Positions 1-8,134 of a DNA stretch of 64,000 nucleotides are shown here, in pieces (position 1 is the first letter of the stretch; every line of letters begins with the position of its first letter). The notes under the pieces are model-generated. The model worked only from the letters and a program-made list of their open reading frames with translations, did no database searches and was not told the DNA's origin. The position numbers were made by a program, and so were the translations under genes. Origin of the DNA: Bradyrhizobiaceae bacterium (GTDB lineage Bacteria > Pseudomonadota > Alphaproteobacteria > Rhizobiales > Xanthobacteraceae). The stretch lies in contig RXJC01000209.1 of the NCBI GenBank assembly GCA_003963435.1, positions 1-64,000 on the forward strand, in the 5' to 3' direction.

Positions 1-2
1 CC

Positions 3-389
3 ATGCTGCAGCGCTGGCGCGAGGGGCGCGCCGCGTCGATCGCGCAGCAGACCCGCCTCGACGGCGAGGCGCCGCGCGAACGGCTGAAGGCGGTGATCCA
101 GCTCTATTCGGAGCGGCTCAATCCGGAAGCCATGGCGATCGAGCTCGCGATCCGGCAATGGGCCCGCTCCGACGAGAGTGCCGCGGCGGCGGTGGCGGGC
201 GTCGATGCCGTGCGGCTCAGGCACGTCGCCGAGCTCTACTGCGCCACCGGCCTTGCGGCCGAGGAGGCCGACGCCCAGGCCTTCCTGTTCTACTGCTTCA
301 TCTTCGGCCAGAGCCTGTTGTTCGTCGAGCGCGGTCCGCGCAAGCGATCGCAACTGGTGGCGAGGTCGGCCGAAAAATTACTCAACTAG
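3..389 (+). CDS. TetR-family regulator, C-terminal part (cut by window edge)
   Basis: The frame is open to the left edge, so the N-terminal DNA-binding domain lies outside the window and only about 128 residues are seen. The visible part is helical, with an LRHVAELY segment and an aromatic FLFYCFIFGQSLLF helix, as in the ligand-binding and dimerisation domain of TetR repressors. No ligand can be predicted. It belongs to the chromosomal left flank, not to the mobile element. Another all-helical domain is possible, so the family call is moderate. Confidence 0.5.
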   Translation: MLQRWREGRAASIAQQTRLDGEAPRERLKAVIQLYSERLNPEAMAIELAIRQWARSDESAAAAVAGVDAVRLRHVAELYCATGLAAEEADAQAFLFYCFIFGQSLLFVERGPRKRSQLVARSAEKLLN

Positions 390-396
390 ACGAAAC

Positions 397-417
397 GGCC
401 GGAGCATTGCTCCGGCC
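397..417. terminator. Hairpin between convergent genes
   Basis: A perfect 9-bp stem (GGCCGGAGC / GCTCCGGCC) with an ATT loop lies between the rightward TetR end and the leftward gene at 436-927. It suits a bidirectional terminator, although neither side has a strong T-run. Confidence 0.55.
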
Positions 418-435
418 ATCGTACCGGTTCGAAGC

Positions 436-927
436 TCAGGCGGCGCCCTTCAGCTTCTTGGTGCATTCGCTGTAATAGCCGCCGCCTTTCTGGATCCACT
501 TCAGGCCGCCATTGCCGTTGGTGGTCTTGTTGGCGTTGTACTGGTCGACGCAGGTGTGCATCCGCGCCTTGCCGGGAGTCTCCTTGGCGTATTTCGGATC
601 GATCGCGTTCGGATAGACCGCAGGCCCGGCGGGCAGGGTCGGCGCGGCGGCGGGGGCCGCTTCTTTCTTGGCCTGCTTCGGCTCGGCGGGGGCGGCCGGA
701 GCGGCAGGAGCAGCCGCCGTCGGCGCAGCGGCCGGCGTCGCATCGGCGCCGCACTGGGCCTTGCGGAAGTCATTCCACTTCATGGTGCCGAGCGAGCCGT
801 CCTTCTTGGCCGCCTGGTATTTCGCGCTGCACTCCTGAGAGGTCAGCGCCTGCGCCGGCGCTGACAGCGTCAACGCCGCAAATCCCGACAACGCAATCGC
901 GCACAACAATTTCGATTGGATGGTCAT
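436..927 (-). CDS. Small secreted Cys-containing protein, function unknown
   Basis: 163 residues. An N-terminal signal peptide (hydrophobic LLCAIALSGFAALTLSAPAQA, predicted cleavage after AQA) points to export. The mature part begins with a CSAKYQAAKKDG...W.DFRKAQC module, continues through an Ala/Pro/Lys-rich linker, and ends with a second Cys pair (HTCVDQY...YYSECTKKL). Similar small secreted proteins are common in Bradyrhizobium, but I know no function. It is divergent from the PsiF-like gene at 1134, which has a related CSKQ...KKFRSEC pattern. Confidence 0.75.
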   Translation of the reverse strand: MTIQSKLLCAIALSGFAALTLSAPAQALTSQECSAKYQAAKKDGSLGTMKWNDFRKAQCGADATPAAAPTAAAPAAPAAPAEPKQAKKEAAPAAAPTLPAGPAVYPNAIDPKYAKETPGKARMHTCVDQYNANKTTNGNGGLKWIQKGGGYYSECTKKLKGAA

Positions 928-1133
928 CCCTTAGGTCTCCTCCTTGGTCTTCTCCCGACGGGGAAGCGAAATGAGAATTGCTATCCTAGCGTGCCGGCCG
1001 TTTGCGACAAGAAAGCGATGGCGTCCGCCGCCAAAATATAGTGCGCGCCTCGTTCGGATTATTCATGTCGCGTTCAGCAACGCGAGCCGACGTTCAGACC
1101 CCTTCGCAATTCTCGCAAGAAGAGTGCCCCACC

Positions 1134-1418
1134 ATGACCATCGCCTCCCGCCTTGCCGCCGTCGCCCTCGCCTCCCTGCTCGCCGGCGGCACTGCCTTCG
1201 CGCAGACCGCCGCGCCGGCCGCCAAGACCGAGACCAAGACTGATGCCGCCGCGACCGCCGACAAGAAAGCGCCGAAGGAGCGCTCCGCCGAGTCGCTCGA
1301 ATGCTCCAAGCAGGCCGACGCCAAGGGCCTGCACGGCAAGGAGCGCAAGAAATTCCGCTCCGAATGCATCAAGAGCGCCAAGGCGGGCACTGCTGCACCC
1401 GCCGCCGACAAGAAATAA
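1134..1418 (+). CDS. PsiF-repeat secreted protein
   Basis: 94 residues from ATG 1134, chosen because it starts directly at a signal peptide (MTIASRLAAVALASLLAGGTAFAQ). The mature protein is Ala/Lys-rich, with one PsiF-type repeat, R-S-ES-ECSKQADAKGLHGKERKKF. PsiF repeats are named after a phosphate-starvation-inducible gene of E. coli, and the molecular role is unknown. No pho box was recognised upstream. Confidence 0.75.
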   Translation: MTIASRLAAVALASLLAGGTAFAQTAAPAAKTETKTDAAATADKKAPKERSAESLECSKQADAKGLHGKERKKFRSECIKSAKAGTAAPAADKK

Positions 1419-1521
1419 CCTCCGACCCGATCGTCCTGGGAGCCTTCGGGCGGGAGGCGCGCGCATTGCGGCATGACGAGCCTGCAATTGTGCGCCTCCC
1501 GCCGATTTGCGATAAGGCGGC

Positions 1522-2607
1522 GTGAAGCACATCACCGCCTCCCTGCCGTTCGAATGGCCGAGCCGTGCCAAGCTCCTGAGCACGGCGGAGACGCTCGTCA
1601 TCGGCACCGCCGGAGGCCTGTTGTTTCTGCTCGCCGGTCTTCCCGGCGGGCTGATCTCGGGCTCGATGATCGCGGTCGGAATTGCCGCCATCGCCGGTCG
1701 CCAATTGTCGCTGCCGCCGGTCCTGACCCAGACCGTGCTGGTGCTGCTCGGCATCTCGCTGGGCTCTGTCGTGTCGCGCCATTTGCTGCAGCAGGTCAGC
1801 GCCTATCCCCTCACCATCGGCCTGCTTGCGCTCGCGACCTTCTGCTCGACCTTCGGCTCCAGCTATTACCTCCAGCGCGTCCATGGCTGGGACCGCACCT
1901 CGGCCTTTCTCGCCGGCAGCCCCGGCGCGCTGTCGCAGATCACGATTTTGGCGGTCGAGCGCGGCGCCGACCTGCCGGGTATCGCGGTGGTGCAGACCGT
2001 GCGCGTCATCATCCTCACCGCGGCGCTGCCGTTGGTGCTGGCGATTGCAGGCGTGGCGCCCTCCGCCGCGCCGACACTGACGACGACGATCGCCTCACCA
2101 CTGGAGCTCGTGGAGCTGGTCGCGGCCTCGCTGGCCATGGCGCTGTTTCTGCGGCTGATCAAGTTTCCGGCGAGCTGGATGTTCGGCGCCATGATCGCCT
2201 CCAGCGTGCTGCATGGCGCGGGCTGGGTCGAGGGCGGCCTGCCGAACTGGGTGCGCGGCGTGGCCCTGGTCGGGATCGGCGCGCTGATTGGCAGCCGTTT
2301 CGCGCGGATGCGGATCAAGACGCTCGCCGGCCACATCAACGCGGCGCTGGGCTCGTTCACGGTCGCGATCGCCGTCTCCGCCGTTTTCGTCGGCATCGTC
2401 GCGCTCACCACGCAGGTGAAATTCTCCGATGTCGTCGTCGCCTTTGCGCCGGGCGCGATGGATGCCATGCTGGCGCTGGCGCTGACCTTGCACATCGACC
2501 CGATCTTCGTCGGGGCCCATCATCTGTCGCGTTTCGTGTTCGTGACGATCGCAACGCCGGGCATCGTGCATCTGTTCGGACGCACCCAGGACGACGTGGA
2601 TGATTGA
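1522..2607 (+). CDS. AbrB-family integral membrane protein (PF05145)
   Basis: 361 residues made of two homologous halves rich in hydrophobic helices with Gly-Pro motifs (LLAGLPGGLISGSMIAVGIAA; FAPGAMDAMLALAL). This is the duplicated layout of the Gram-negative AbrB membrane family, often labelled 'putative ammonia monooxygenase' without good evidence. It is not the DNA-binding AbrB of Bacillus. Transport or regulation of a small molecule is only inferred. Monocistronic, in the chromosomal flank. Confidence 0.8.
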   Translation: MKHITASLPFEWPSRAKLLSTAETLVIGTAGGLLFLLAGLPGGLISGSMIAVGIAAIAGRQLSLPPVLTQTVLVLLGISLGSVVSRHLLQQVSAYPLTIGLLALATFCSTFGSSYYLQRVHGWDRTSAFLAGSPGALSQITILAVERGADLPGIAVVQTVRVIILTAALPLVLAIAGVAPSAAPTLTTTIASPLELVELVAASLAMALFLRLIKFPASWMFGAMIASSVLHGAGWVEGGLPNWVRGVALVGIGALIGSRFARMRIKTLAGHINAALGSFTVAIAVSAVFVGIVALTTQVKFSDVVVAFAPGAMDAMLALALTLHIDPIFVGAHHLSRFVFVTIATPGIVHLFGRTQDDVDD

Positions 2608-2640
2608 CGAGTCAGGGCGCGCGTCGCGAACTCGGCTCTC

Positions 2641-2729
2641 GTAGGGTGGGCAACGGCGCACTTGCGCCGTGCCCACCATCTCTCGACGACATCAAAAGAC
2701 GTGGGCACGCTTCGCTTTGCCCACCCTAC
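2641..2729. repeat. REP-like palindromic intergenic element
   Basis: GTAGGGTGGGC at 2641-2651 and its exact inverse GCCCACCCTAC at 2719-2729 bracket about 67 bp that contain a second inverted pair (CGTGCCCAC / GTGGGCACG). This palindrome type is frequent between genes in Bradyrhizobium. It lies between the 3' ends of two convergent genes. Confidence 0.7.
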
Positions 2730-2734
2730 GGCGG

Positions 2735-3277
2735 CTACGAATGCTTCGCCGTCCGCGCAAATCCCCACGCGGCGATCGCGGCCATCAGCAGCGAGATCAG
2801 CACATTGTAGCCGGCGAGCGACAGACCGAGGAAGCGCCACTGCACCTCGTCGCAGCGGACCACCTTGACGCTGTCGAGCTTTGAAAAGAGGTCGCCGGCA
2901 TTGCCAAGATTGACCACGGGACCGGTGCAATCGGTCGGCCCCTTCCAGAATCCCCATTCGACGCCGGAATGGTAGGCGCCGAGCCCGGCATTGGCGAGCG
3001 TCGCCAGCGCGAGGATCGCGAGCCCCGCCAGCAGCAGCGGGCGCGGCGCGCCGCTGCGCGCGGCGACCGCCGTCACCGCACCGAGCGGGATCGCGAGGTA
3101 ATAGGCATAGCGCTGCTCCAGGCAGAGCGGACAGGGCAGGATCTCCAGCACCAGCTGGAAGAACCAGGCGCCCGCGATGGTCGCAGCCGCAATCAGTGTG
3201 ACGAGCAGCGAGGCCGTCAGCGCGGGGCTCGCACTGGCCGGCTTGAATGCAGGTATCGCGGCACTCTGGGTGGTCAC
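2735..3277 (-). CDS. dsbB: Disulfide bond formation protein B
   Basis: 180 residues with four predicted membrane helices. The first periplasmic pair is C49-P-L-C52 after helix 1 and the second pair is C117 and C142 in the loop between helices 3 and 4, as in DsbB. The enzyme reoxidises periplasmic DsbA and passes electrons to quinone in the inner membrane. Length is normal for the family. It stands alone just upstream of the tRNA-Leu gene, on the opposite strand. Confidence 0.88.
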   Translation of the reverse strand: MTTQSAAIPAFKPASASPALTASLLVTLIAAATIAGAWFFQLVLEILPCPLCLEQRYAYYLAIPLGAVTAVAARSGAPRPLLLAGLAILALATLANAGLGAYHSGVEWGFWKGPTDCTGPVVNLGNAGDLFSKLDSVKVVRCDEVQWRFLGLSLAGYNVLISLLMAAIAAWGFARTAKHS

Positions 3278-3366
3278 GGCAGCCTCTTTGCGGTGGGTCG
3301 CGCTCCTAAGCCTCTAGCCCCGACCCATGCGGCTGTCGAGAACGGCCGGGATCACTTTGGCGCGGG

Positions 3367-3394
3367 TTGACCCCGCTTTGTCCATGGCTATAGT
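3367..3394 (+). promoter_or_regulatory. Promoter of tRNA-Leu
   Basis: TTGACC (3367-3372), a 16-nt spacer, then TATAGT (3389-3394), about 40 nt before the tRNA. It is a good sigma-70-type match for a stable RNA gene. Confidence 0.65.
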
Positions 3395-3434
3395 CCGCCG
3401 GCTTCGCGACGCTCCCTAAAAGGGCCGACCGAGG

Positions 3435-3519
3435 GCCCCTGTGGCGGAACTGGTAGACGCGCTCGACTCAAAATCGAGTTCCGCAAGGAGTGCTGGTTCG
3501 ATTCCGGCCAGGGGCACCA
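3435..3519 (+). tRNA. tRNA-Leu (CAA)
   Basis: 85 nt including an encoded CCA. The acceptor stem is GCCCCTG / CAGGGGC, the anticodon stem CTCGA / TCGAG encloses the loop CTCAAAA with anticodon CAA, there is a long variable arm, and the T arm contains GGTTCGATTCC. The integrase gene starts about 210 bp downstream in the same orientation, so the tRNA 3' end is the probable attachment site of the element. No second copy of the 3' end (CCAGGGGCACCA) was found in the window. Confidence 0.95.
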
Positions 3520-3730
3520 ACCAGGCTGTTCAAGCCCGTTCCGAAACGTCCGCAACCGTCCGCACCGTGCTCGGAAAGCCTTGAAAAATAGGCACTTCCG
3601 CGTACGTTCTAGTTCGTCACCGTTTGTTCTCCTCCGATCCCAGCCGCCCGATTTGCTGGTATTTTTGCTGGTATCGGGAGAACAAACGTTCACGGCGACT
3701 TTCGCTTTGCCGAATGAAGGAATTGAGCCG

Positions 3731-5101
3731 ATGGGCGGCAAGAACGACGGCGCGTGCGCCAATCCCAAGCAGATTAAGACCGACGTCGACTGCCGCGCCG
3801 CCCGACCGAAATTCGACAATGGCGCGTGGAGTCCCGCTAAGATTTCCGACGTGACCGGCGGCTGGCTCTATCTCTTCGTCACGCCGGACGTGAGCAGGCC
3901 CGGCAACGCTGCCTCCAAGCTCTGGCGGATGGACTACCGTTTCCACGGCCGCCAGAAAACCTACTCCATCGGCCCCTACGGCAACGGCAGGGATGGCACG
4001 TTCTCGCTCGCAGACGCGCGGCGCGAGCGCGACAAGGCCAAAGACCTGCTCAAGGAAGGCAAAGACCCGAGCATCGAGAAGCAGCTCGACAAGCACAAGC
4101 AGGCCGCCGCCCGGCCTTTCGCGCAATGGGCCGATGAGTGGCTCGCCAAGAAGAAGGTGGAGAAAGTCAAGCGCGGCAGGATCGTCGCAGTGCGCGACCC
4201 CAAGACCGTCGAGGTGCTCGAGCTGCGCGTCGGCTACGTCAAGGCTCGCTTCGGCAAGCTGTGCAGGCAGGACATCAAGCGTCCCGACGTGCTCGCTTTC
4301 ATGCGTTCATATGAAGCAGAGGGAAGGCTGGAAACCCGGGACCGAGTGCGCAGCATCGGCGAGCAGATCTGCGACTATGCCGACGTCGAAGGCGACGGCT
4401 ACAATCCATTCCGCAACCTGAATGGACAGATGATTGCCAACATTTCGACGCCGCGTCCCGGTGTCACCGAACCACGCGACGTCACGCGCGTCTTCAAACT
4501 TATCAGCGCACCGTGGACGAGAGCGAGATTTGGTGACGTCGTTGGCCTTGCCTTGCGCTTCAATGCGCTGACCATTCCCCGCCCCGGCATGGTCAATGAA
4601 ATGGAATGGGGCGAGGTCGATTGGGATGCCAAACGCTGGACTGTTCCAGCTCCCAAGATGAAGACCGGTTGGGACCATGTTGTGCCCTTGTCACGACAGG
4701 CACTCGCGATCCTGCGTAGCGTCCAGAAGCTGACCGGCCATCGCCGGTACGCGTTTTCCTGCTCGAAGGACGCGCCGCTATCAAACAATACGCTCAACAA
4801 GCGCTTGCGGCTGCTTGGCATTGATACCAAGACTGATCATTGTGCCCACGGATTCCGGACCACGTTCTCGACTCTATCTCACCACGAAGAGATCAAGGAC
4901 GCCAAGGCATGGGATGGCGATGTCGTCGAGCTGCAGCTCGCACATCTCGATAACTCTACTGTGGAAGGTCTCTACAAGAAGCACGGACCCCTCGCGCTGA
5001 TCGGCTCGCGCACGAAGCTGATGCAGCATTGGGCTGATCGGATCGACCACTGGCTCGATCCCAAGAAGGTGATGCCGATCAAGGGAGGCGCGCAGGCTTG
5101 A
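3731..5101 (+). CDS. int: P4-type tyrosine site-specific integrase
   Basis: 456 residues from ATG 3731, preceded by AAGGA at 3717-3721. An in-frame start at 3581 would add 50 atypical residues. Layout: N-terminal DUF4102-like arm-binding region (about 40-120), SAM-like core-binding domain (about 128-235) and catalytic domain (about 260-440). Likely catalytic residues are Arg284 (RPGMV), His373-x-x-Arg376 (HGFR), His405 and Tyr415. Integrases of this family insert elements into tRNA 3' ends, which fits the adjacent tRNA-Leu. It should act with an excisionase; the AlpA-like protein at 62385 is the candidate. Confidence 0.92.
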   Translation: MGGKNDGACANPKQIKTDVDCRAARPKFDNGAWSPAKISDVTGGWLYLFVTPDVSRPGNAASKLWRMDYRFHGRQKTYSIGPYGNGRDGTFSLADARRERDKAKDLLKEGKDPSIEKQLDKHKQAAARPFAQWADEWLAKKKVEKVKRGRIVAVRDPKTVEVLELRVGYVKARFGKLCRQDIKRPDVLAFMRSYEAEGRLETRDRVRSIGEQICDYADVEGDGYNPFRNLNGQMIANISTPRPGVTEPRDVTRVFKLISAPWTRARFGDVVGLALRFNALTIPRPGMVNEMEWGEVDWDAKRWTVPAPKMKTGWDHVVPLSRQALAILRSVQKLTGHRRYAFSCSKDAPLSNNTLNKRLRLLGIDTKTDHCAHGFRTTFSTLSHHEEIKDAKAWDGDVVELQLAHLDNSTVEGLYKKHGPLALIGSRTKLMQHWADRIDHWLDPKKVMPIKGGAQA

Positions 5102-5546
5102 GTCGCCTATCATCAGGCCTGTTAAGTTGCCCAATTCAACCCGTCGCAAAGCTCATGTGATAATCGTCGACGCTTGTGCATCTCGTGCTGGAAGGATCGA
5201 TTTCGCATCCGTTGCATCGCGTTGCGCTTGTCCGCCTGAGATAACCGCAACAGCCGTTGTCGCCTAGATCCAATGCTTTGCCGTGGCTTCGAACGGCCGG
5301 ATACAATGGAGAAGCAGTGCGACGGAGAGAGTGTCAGTCAGCCCCCGCTGAAAGATAAAGCATTTTCGACCTTCCTGGACTACGGCCACGTCCGAAATAT
5401 CATCTCCGGCAGCCGAAATTACCGGAAGGGTCATAATACTGTTTCGAAGAGGGGATGGTTGCGGGGGGTGCAACACCCGTATTAGTTCGAGGGCAATCCC
5501 ACGGCCCGCAGCATGGCCCTGCTAATCGGCCCAATGTCGGATGTGG
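5102..5546. other. Intergenic region without a supported gene
   Basis: 445 bp between integrase and the capP-like gene. Two opposed 70-codon open frames overlap here (about 5264-5485), with no homology or ribosome site recognised. A small GGGTG-CAA-CACCC hairpin occurs near 5467-5479. Nothing else seen. Confidence 0.5.
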
Positions 5547-6428
5547 CTACCGGCCATAAGCGAAGCGGGGTGTCCAGCTTCGCTCCAATTCAGCATCCTC
5601 ATCCTCCTCATCGAGAGGGGCTTCGGGCAGCCCCTCGCTGGTCAACACGGTCAAGGTGTAGCCGTATTTGCCAAGGCCGATGATCTCTTCATCAAGAGTG
5701 ATCCGACCCGGGCCGTCGAACCATGTCGCCAAGTCGGTTTCACCAACGGCGCGTTCGGCGCGAAGGACATTCGCCGCATCCGCGTTGAACCTCTGCGTCG
5801 CTCCGTCGGGCAAAGGAGCGCCTTTTCGCAAGAACGCTAGCTTGCCGAGATTCTTGAAAGACTCCGAGGTAAACGCATATGCGATCTCGTTGCCCTTGCT
5901 GACGATGATCGCCATCGGATAGCTGCCGCACTCCGCGGCCCGAATCGCGGCAGCCGTGATCGAACAATGGGCCTTCTCAGCCAGCTTGAGAATGCCGTCG
6001 AGGCCGATCTGATAATTGGAGAGCAGGTTGCGTGTGAGATTGGACGGCAAGAGAAGGCCGCTGGCGAAGTGGTCAGCCTCCAGCTCGATCGACGTATTCT
6101 GTGTAAAATTGGCGCGGGACATGTGCGCGCCGCCGGCCTTGATAATCTCCTCGGGATGGCCCGGCAGGAACCAATGCCCCAGCTCATGGCCAATGGAGAA
6201 ATTCTCGAAGCCTTCGTTGCCGTGCTCGGTGGAGTAGATGATGGTGGCCGAATCACCGGCGAAGATGATCGCGCCGGACACGCCCGTCACTTCGGCTGGT
6301 TTCGCCTGGATGACAATATCCCTGGCCTTGGCGATCTCTCGAGGTCTAACTGGAAACTGATTGAAGCCAAATTCCTCAGCGACCTTTTCGCCGTGCTGGG
6401 TTGCCATCTTCAACCGAAAGCCCGCCAT
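5547..6428 (-). CDS. ImmA/IrrE-family zinc peptidase, CapP-like CBASS regulator
   Basis: 293 residues. The zinc motif is HELGHW (81-86), with a downstream acidic third ligand in IELEADHFA (Glu115 or Glu117), as in ImmA/IrrE (COG2856) peptidases. Ten bases separate it from the upstream XRE gene, so the two are cotranscribed leftward, divergent from the CBASS operon. In described CapH/CapP pairs the peptidase is stimulated by single-stranded DNA and cleaves the XRE repressor, which induces CBASS; that role is inferred from gene arrangement. The alternative is an ICEBs1-type ImmR/ImmA pair controlling the element itself. Confidence 0.85.
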   Translation of the reverse strand: MAGFRLKMATQHGEKVAEEFGFNQFPVRPREIAKARDIVIQAKPAEVTGVSGAIIFAGDSATIIYSTEHGNEGFENFSIGHELGHWFLPGHPEEIIKAGGAHMSRANFTQNTSIELEADHFASGLLLPSNLTRNLLSNYQIGLDGILKLAEKAHCSITAAAIRAAECGSYPMAIIVSKGNEIAYAFTSESFKNLGKLAFLRKGAPLPDGATQRFNADAANVLRAERAVGETDLATWFDGPGRITLDEEIIGLGKYGYTLTVLTSEGLPEAPLDEEDEDAELERSWTPRFAYGR

Positions 6429-6438
6429 GTTTCGCCCC

Positions 6439-6753
6439 CTATTTCTTGTCCTTAATCATTGTGTCGATGATGTTCTGAATAAAAAGTCGATCTTTTGCGC
6501 TCAGCTTGTCTTCGTCGCGAAAGGCGGTCGTCGCGGCTTGCGCCCCGAGTAGGTAGTCGGCCGAGACCTTCAGCGCCTTCGCGAGCGCTCGCACGTTGTC
6601 GAACGACGGCTTGCGGCGCCCAGCCTCAAAATGGGCGATGGCCGAAGGTTGCATGCCGGCTTCCCTGGCCAGTTCGGATTGGCTTAGCTCCCGCGTTTCG
6701 CGCGTTTTGCGCAGGCGAGAGGCGAAGTCTTTTGGTGCGCTTGACTCGGCCAT
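6439..6753 (-). CDS. XRE-family repressor, CapH-like
   Basis: 104 residues. The XRE helix-turn-helix occupies about 10-67 (RLRKTRETRELSQSELAREAG, then IAHFEAGRRKPS) and is followed by a short tail that could carry a cleavage site. Its start codon lies inside one copy of the ATGACAGA-CGTATAG repeat, so autorepression is likely. It faces the CBASS operon divergently and is followed by the zinc peptidase, the arrangement of CapH/CapP. It probably represses both its own operon and the defence operon until cleaved. Confidence 0.85.
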   Translation of the reverse strand: MAESSAPKDFASRLRKTRETRELSQSELAREAGMQPSAIAHFEAGRRKPSFDNVRALAKALKVSADYLLGAQAATTAFRDEDKLSAKDRLFIQNIIDTMIKDKK

Positions 6754-6838
6754 GACAGATCGTATAGAGTTCCATGTCTAGATCGTCGACAGCCCCGCGG
6801 GGCTATTTCTTCGGCTCAGGCTATGACAGAGCGTATAG
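6741..6838. promoter_or_regulatory. Divergent promoter and operator region of the CBASS island
   Basis: Two direct copies of a 16-bp word, ATGACAGATCGTATAG (6752-6767) and ATGACAGAGCGTATAG (6823-6838), differ at one base. The right copy is extended by GCTAT/ATAGC inverted ends. Midway lies a perfect 14-bp palindrome, AGCCCCGCGGGGCT (6791-6804). A rightward promoter, TTGACT (6741-6746), 16 nt, TATAGA (6763-6768), has its -10 inside the left copy. These are the best candidates for repressor binding sites. Confidence 0.6.
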
Positions 6839-6887
6839 CTACTTATTACGATTTGCGAATCAGGTCAAGGAATCAGGAGTTGTGAGC

Positions 6888-7112
6888 ATGGCAGGCAAGA
6901 ATCAGCATGTCGTTCCGCACGGTGACGAATGGGCCGTGCGTGGCGAAAGGAATGAGAGGGCAACCTCGATCCATCCGACCCAGGGAGATGCCGAACGGGC
7001 TGCACGGGAGATCGCGATCAACCAGCAGAGCGAAGTCGTCATTCATCGGCCGGACGGTCGGATTCGCGACAAGAATTCCTACGGGCACGATCCCTATCCT
7101 CCGAAGGGCTAA
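6888..7112 (+). CDS. DUF2188 small protein, first gene of the CBASS operon
   Basis: 74 residues from ATG 6888, with CAGGAGT seven bases upstream; a longer frame from 6774 crosses the operator region and is unlikely. The sequence follows the DUF2188 pattern: NQHVVPHGDEWAVRGERNERATS, a helix with AAREIAINQQSEVVIH, then DGRIRDKNSYGHDPYPPKG. The biochemical role of this family is unknown. It ends five bases before capV, so it belongs to the defence operon. A stress-related or CBASS-modulating role is inference from position only. Confidence 0.8.
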   Translation: MAGKNQHVVPHGDEWAVRGERNERATSIHPTQGDAERAAREIAINQQSEVVIHRPDGRIRDKNSYGHDPYPPKG

Positions 7113-7117
7113 GCGAC

Positions 7118-8134
7118 ATGACGCAGGTTGCAGTTCCTTCAGATAAACCGCCGATTCGTCGAATTCTCTCGATTGACGGCGGCGGCATCATGGGAACGCA
7201 GCCGGCGTCCTTTCTTACGTCTCTGGAAGAGGATCTCGACCGGCCCATCGGAGAGTATTTCGATCTGATCGCAGGAACGTCCACGGGCGGCATTCTGGCG
7301 ATCGGATTGGCGATGGGTCTTCCCGCGCGTGATCTCCTTGACCTCTATGTCCGTCGCGGCCCACACATTTTTGGACAGTCGGGCGGCGCTCTGGCGAGCT
7401 TCGCCGGCGACGCGTGGCGTCGCCTCAAGCACATCGTCACCCCGAAGCATGACGCTGATCTGCTGCGGAGCGAACTCTCTACAGTTCTCGGCAGCAGGCG
7501 CATTGGGGATGCGAGAACGCGACTGGTGATTCCCGCATGGGATGCCGACCATCGCGGTGTCTATATTTTCAAGACAGCGCATCATCCCCGCCTCAAGACC
7601 GATTACAAGCGCCTCGCCGTCGATGCCGCGATGGCGACGGCCGCCGCGCCCACCTACTACAAGCGCCACCGGACCGCCGAGGATGTCGGTCTGCTCGACG
7701 GCGGCGTATGGGCCAACAACCCGATCGCGTTGGCGGTGGTCGAGGCCGTCACTTTGCTCGACTGGCCGGCCAGCAGTCTGCGAGTGCTGAGCCTGGGCTG
7801 CGTCAACGAGGTCTACATGATCGGCGAGGCGCCTGGTTGGGGCGGTCTCGCAAAGGATGTGACCCGCCTGTTCATGGACGGCCAGTCGCATGGCGCGCTT
7901 GGTATGGCGAAGTTGCTTACCGGCCATCAATACGAACGTGAGGCGATTTTCCGGTGCTGCCCGGATGTGCCGAAGGATTTCTTCAATCTCGATGACACGC
8001 GCAAGATCGCGCAACTCAAAGGCATGGGCGCCTCATCAGCTCGTAAGGAGCGTCCTCGCATTGAACCCGTTTTTCTGACGGAAACTGCCGAATCGTTCAA
8101 ACCTATCTACACCGTGAAAGGAATTGAGCCATGA
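7118..8134 (+). CDS. capV: Patatin-like phospholipase, CBASS effector CapV
   Basis: 338 residues. The patatin signatures are the glycine-rich oxyanion loop DGGGIMG (20-26), nucleophile elbow GTS55TG and the dyad Asp194 in DGGVWANNP. CapV proteins are activated by a cyclic nucleotide from the neighbouring CD-NTase and then degrade membrane phospholipids, killing the infected cell. The stop overlaps the CD-NTase start (ATGA), so translation is coupled. Length and context match CapV of type II CBASS. The activating nucleotide cannot be told from sequence. Confidence 0.92.
   Translation: MTQVAVPSDKPPIRRILSIDGGGIMGTQPASFLTSLEEDLDRPIGEYFDLIAGTSTGGILAIGLAMGLPARDLLDLYVRRGPHIFGQSGGALASFAGDAWRRLKHIVTPKHDADLLRSELSTVLGSRRIGDARTRLVIPAWDADHRGVYIFKTAHHPRLKTDYKRLAVDAAMATAAAPTYYKRHRTAEDVGLLDGGVWANNPIALAVVEAVTLLDWPASSLRVLSLGCVNEVYMIGEAPGWGGLAKDVTRLFMDGQSHGALGMAKLLTGHQYEREAIFRCCPDVPKDFFNLDDTRKIAQLKGMGASSARKERPRIEPVFLTETAESFKPIYTVKGIEP

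Noticed and set aside
1473..2603. 376-codon plus-strand frame overlapping the AbrB-like gene
   Set aside because: Arg-rich composition typical of an out-of-frame reading in high-GC DNA; the overlapping frame from 1522 encodes a coherent membrane protein.
5264..5485. Two opposed 70-codon frames after the integrase
   Set aside because: No ribosome site, no domain and full overlap of one with the other; treated as non-coding.
5547..6753. XRE plus metallopeptidase as a toxin-antitoxin system
   Set aside because: The zinc motif, cotranscription order and divergent CBASS operon fit CapH/CapP or ImmR/ImmA better than a toxin pair.
7139..8014. 291-codon frame antisense to capV
   Set aside because: No domain seen; capV on the other strand has complete patatin motifs.
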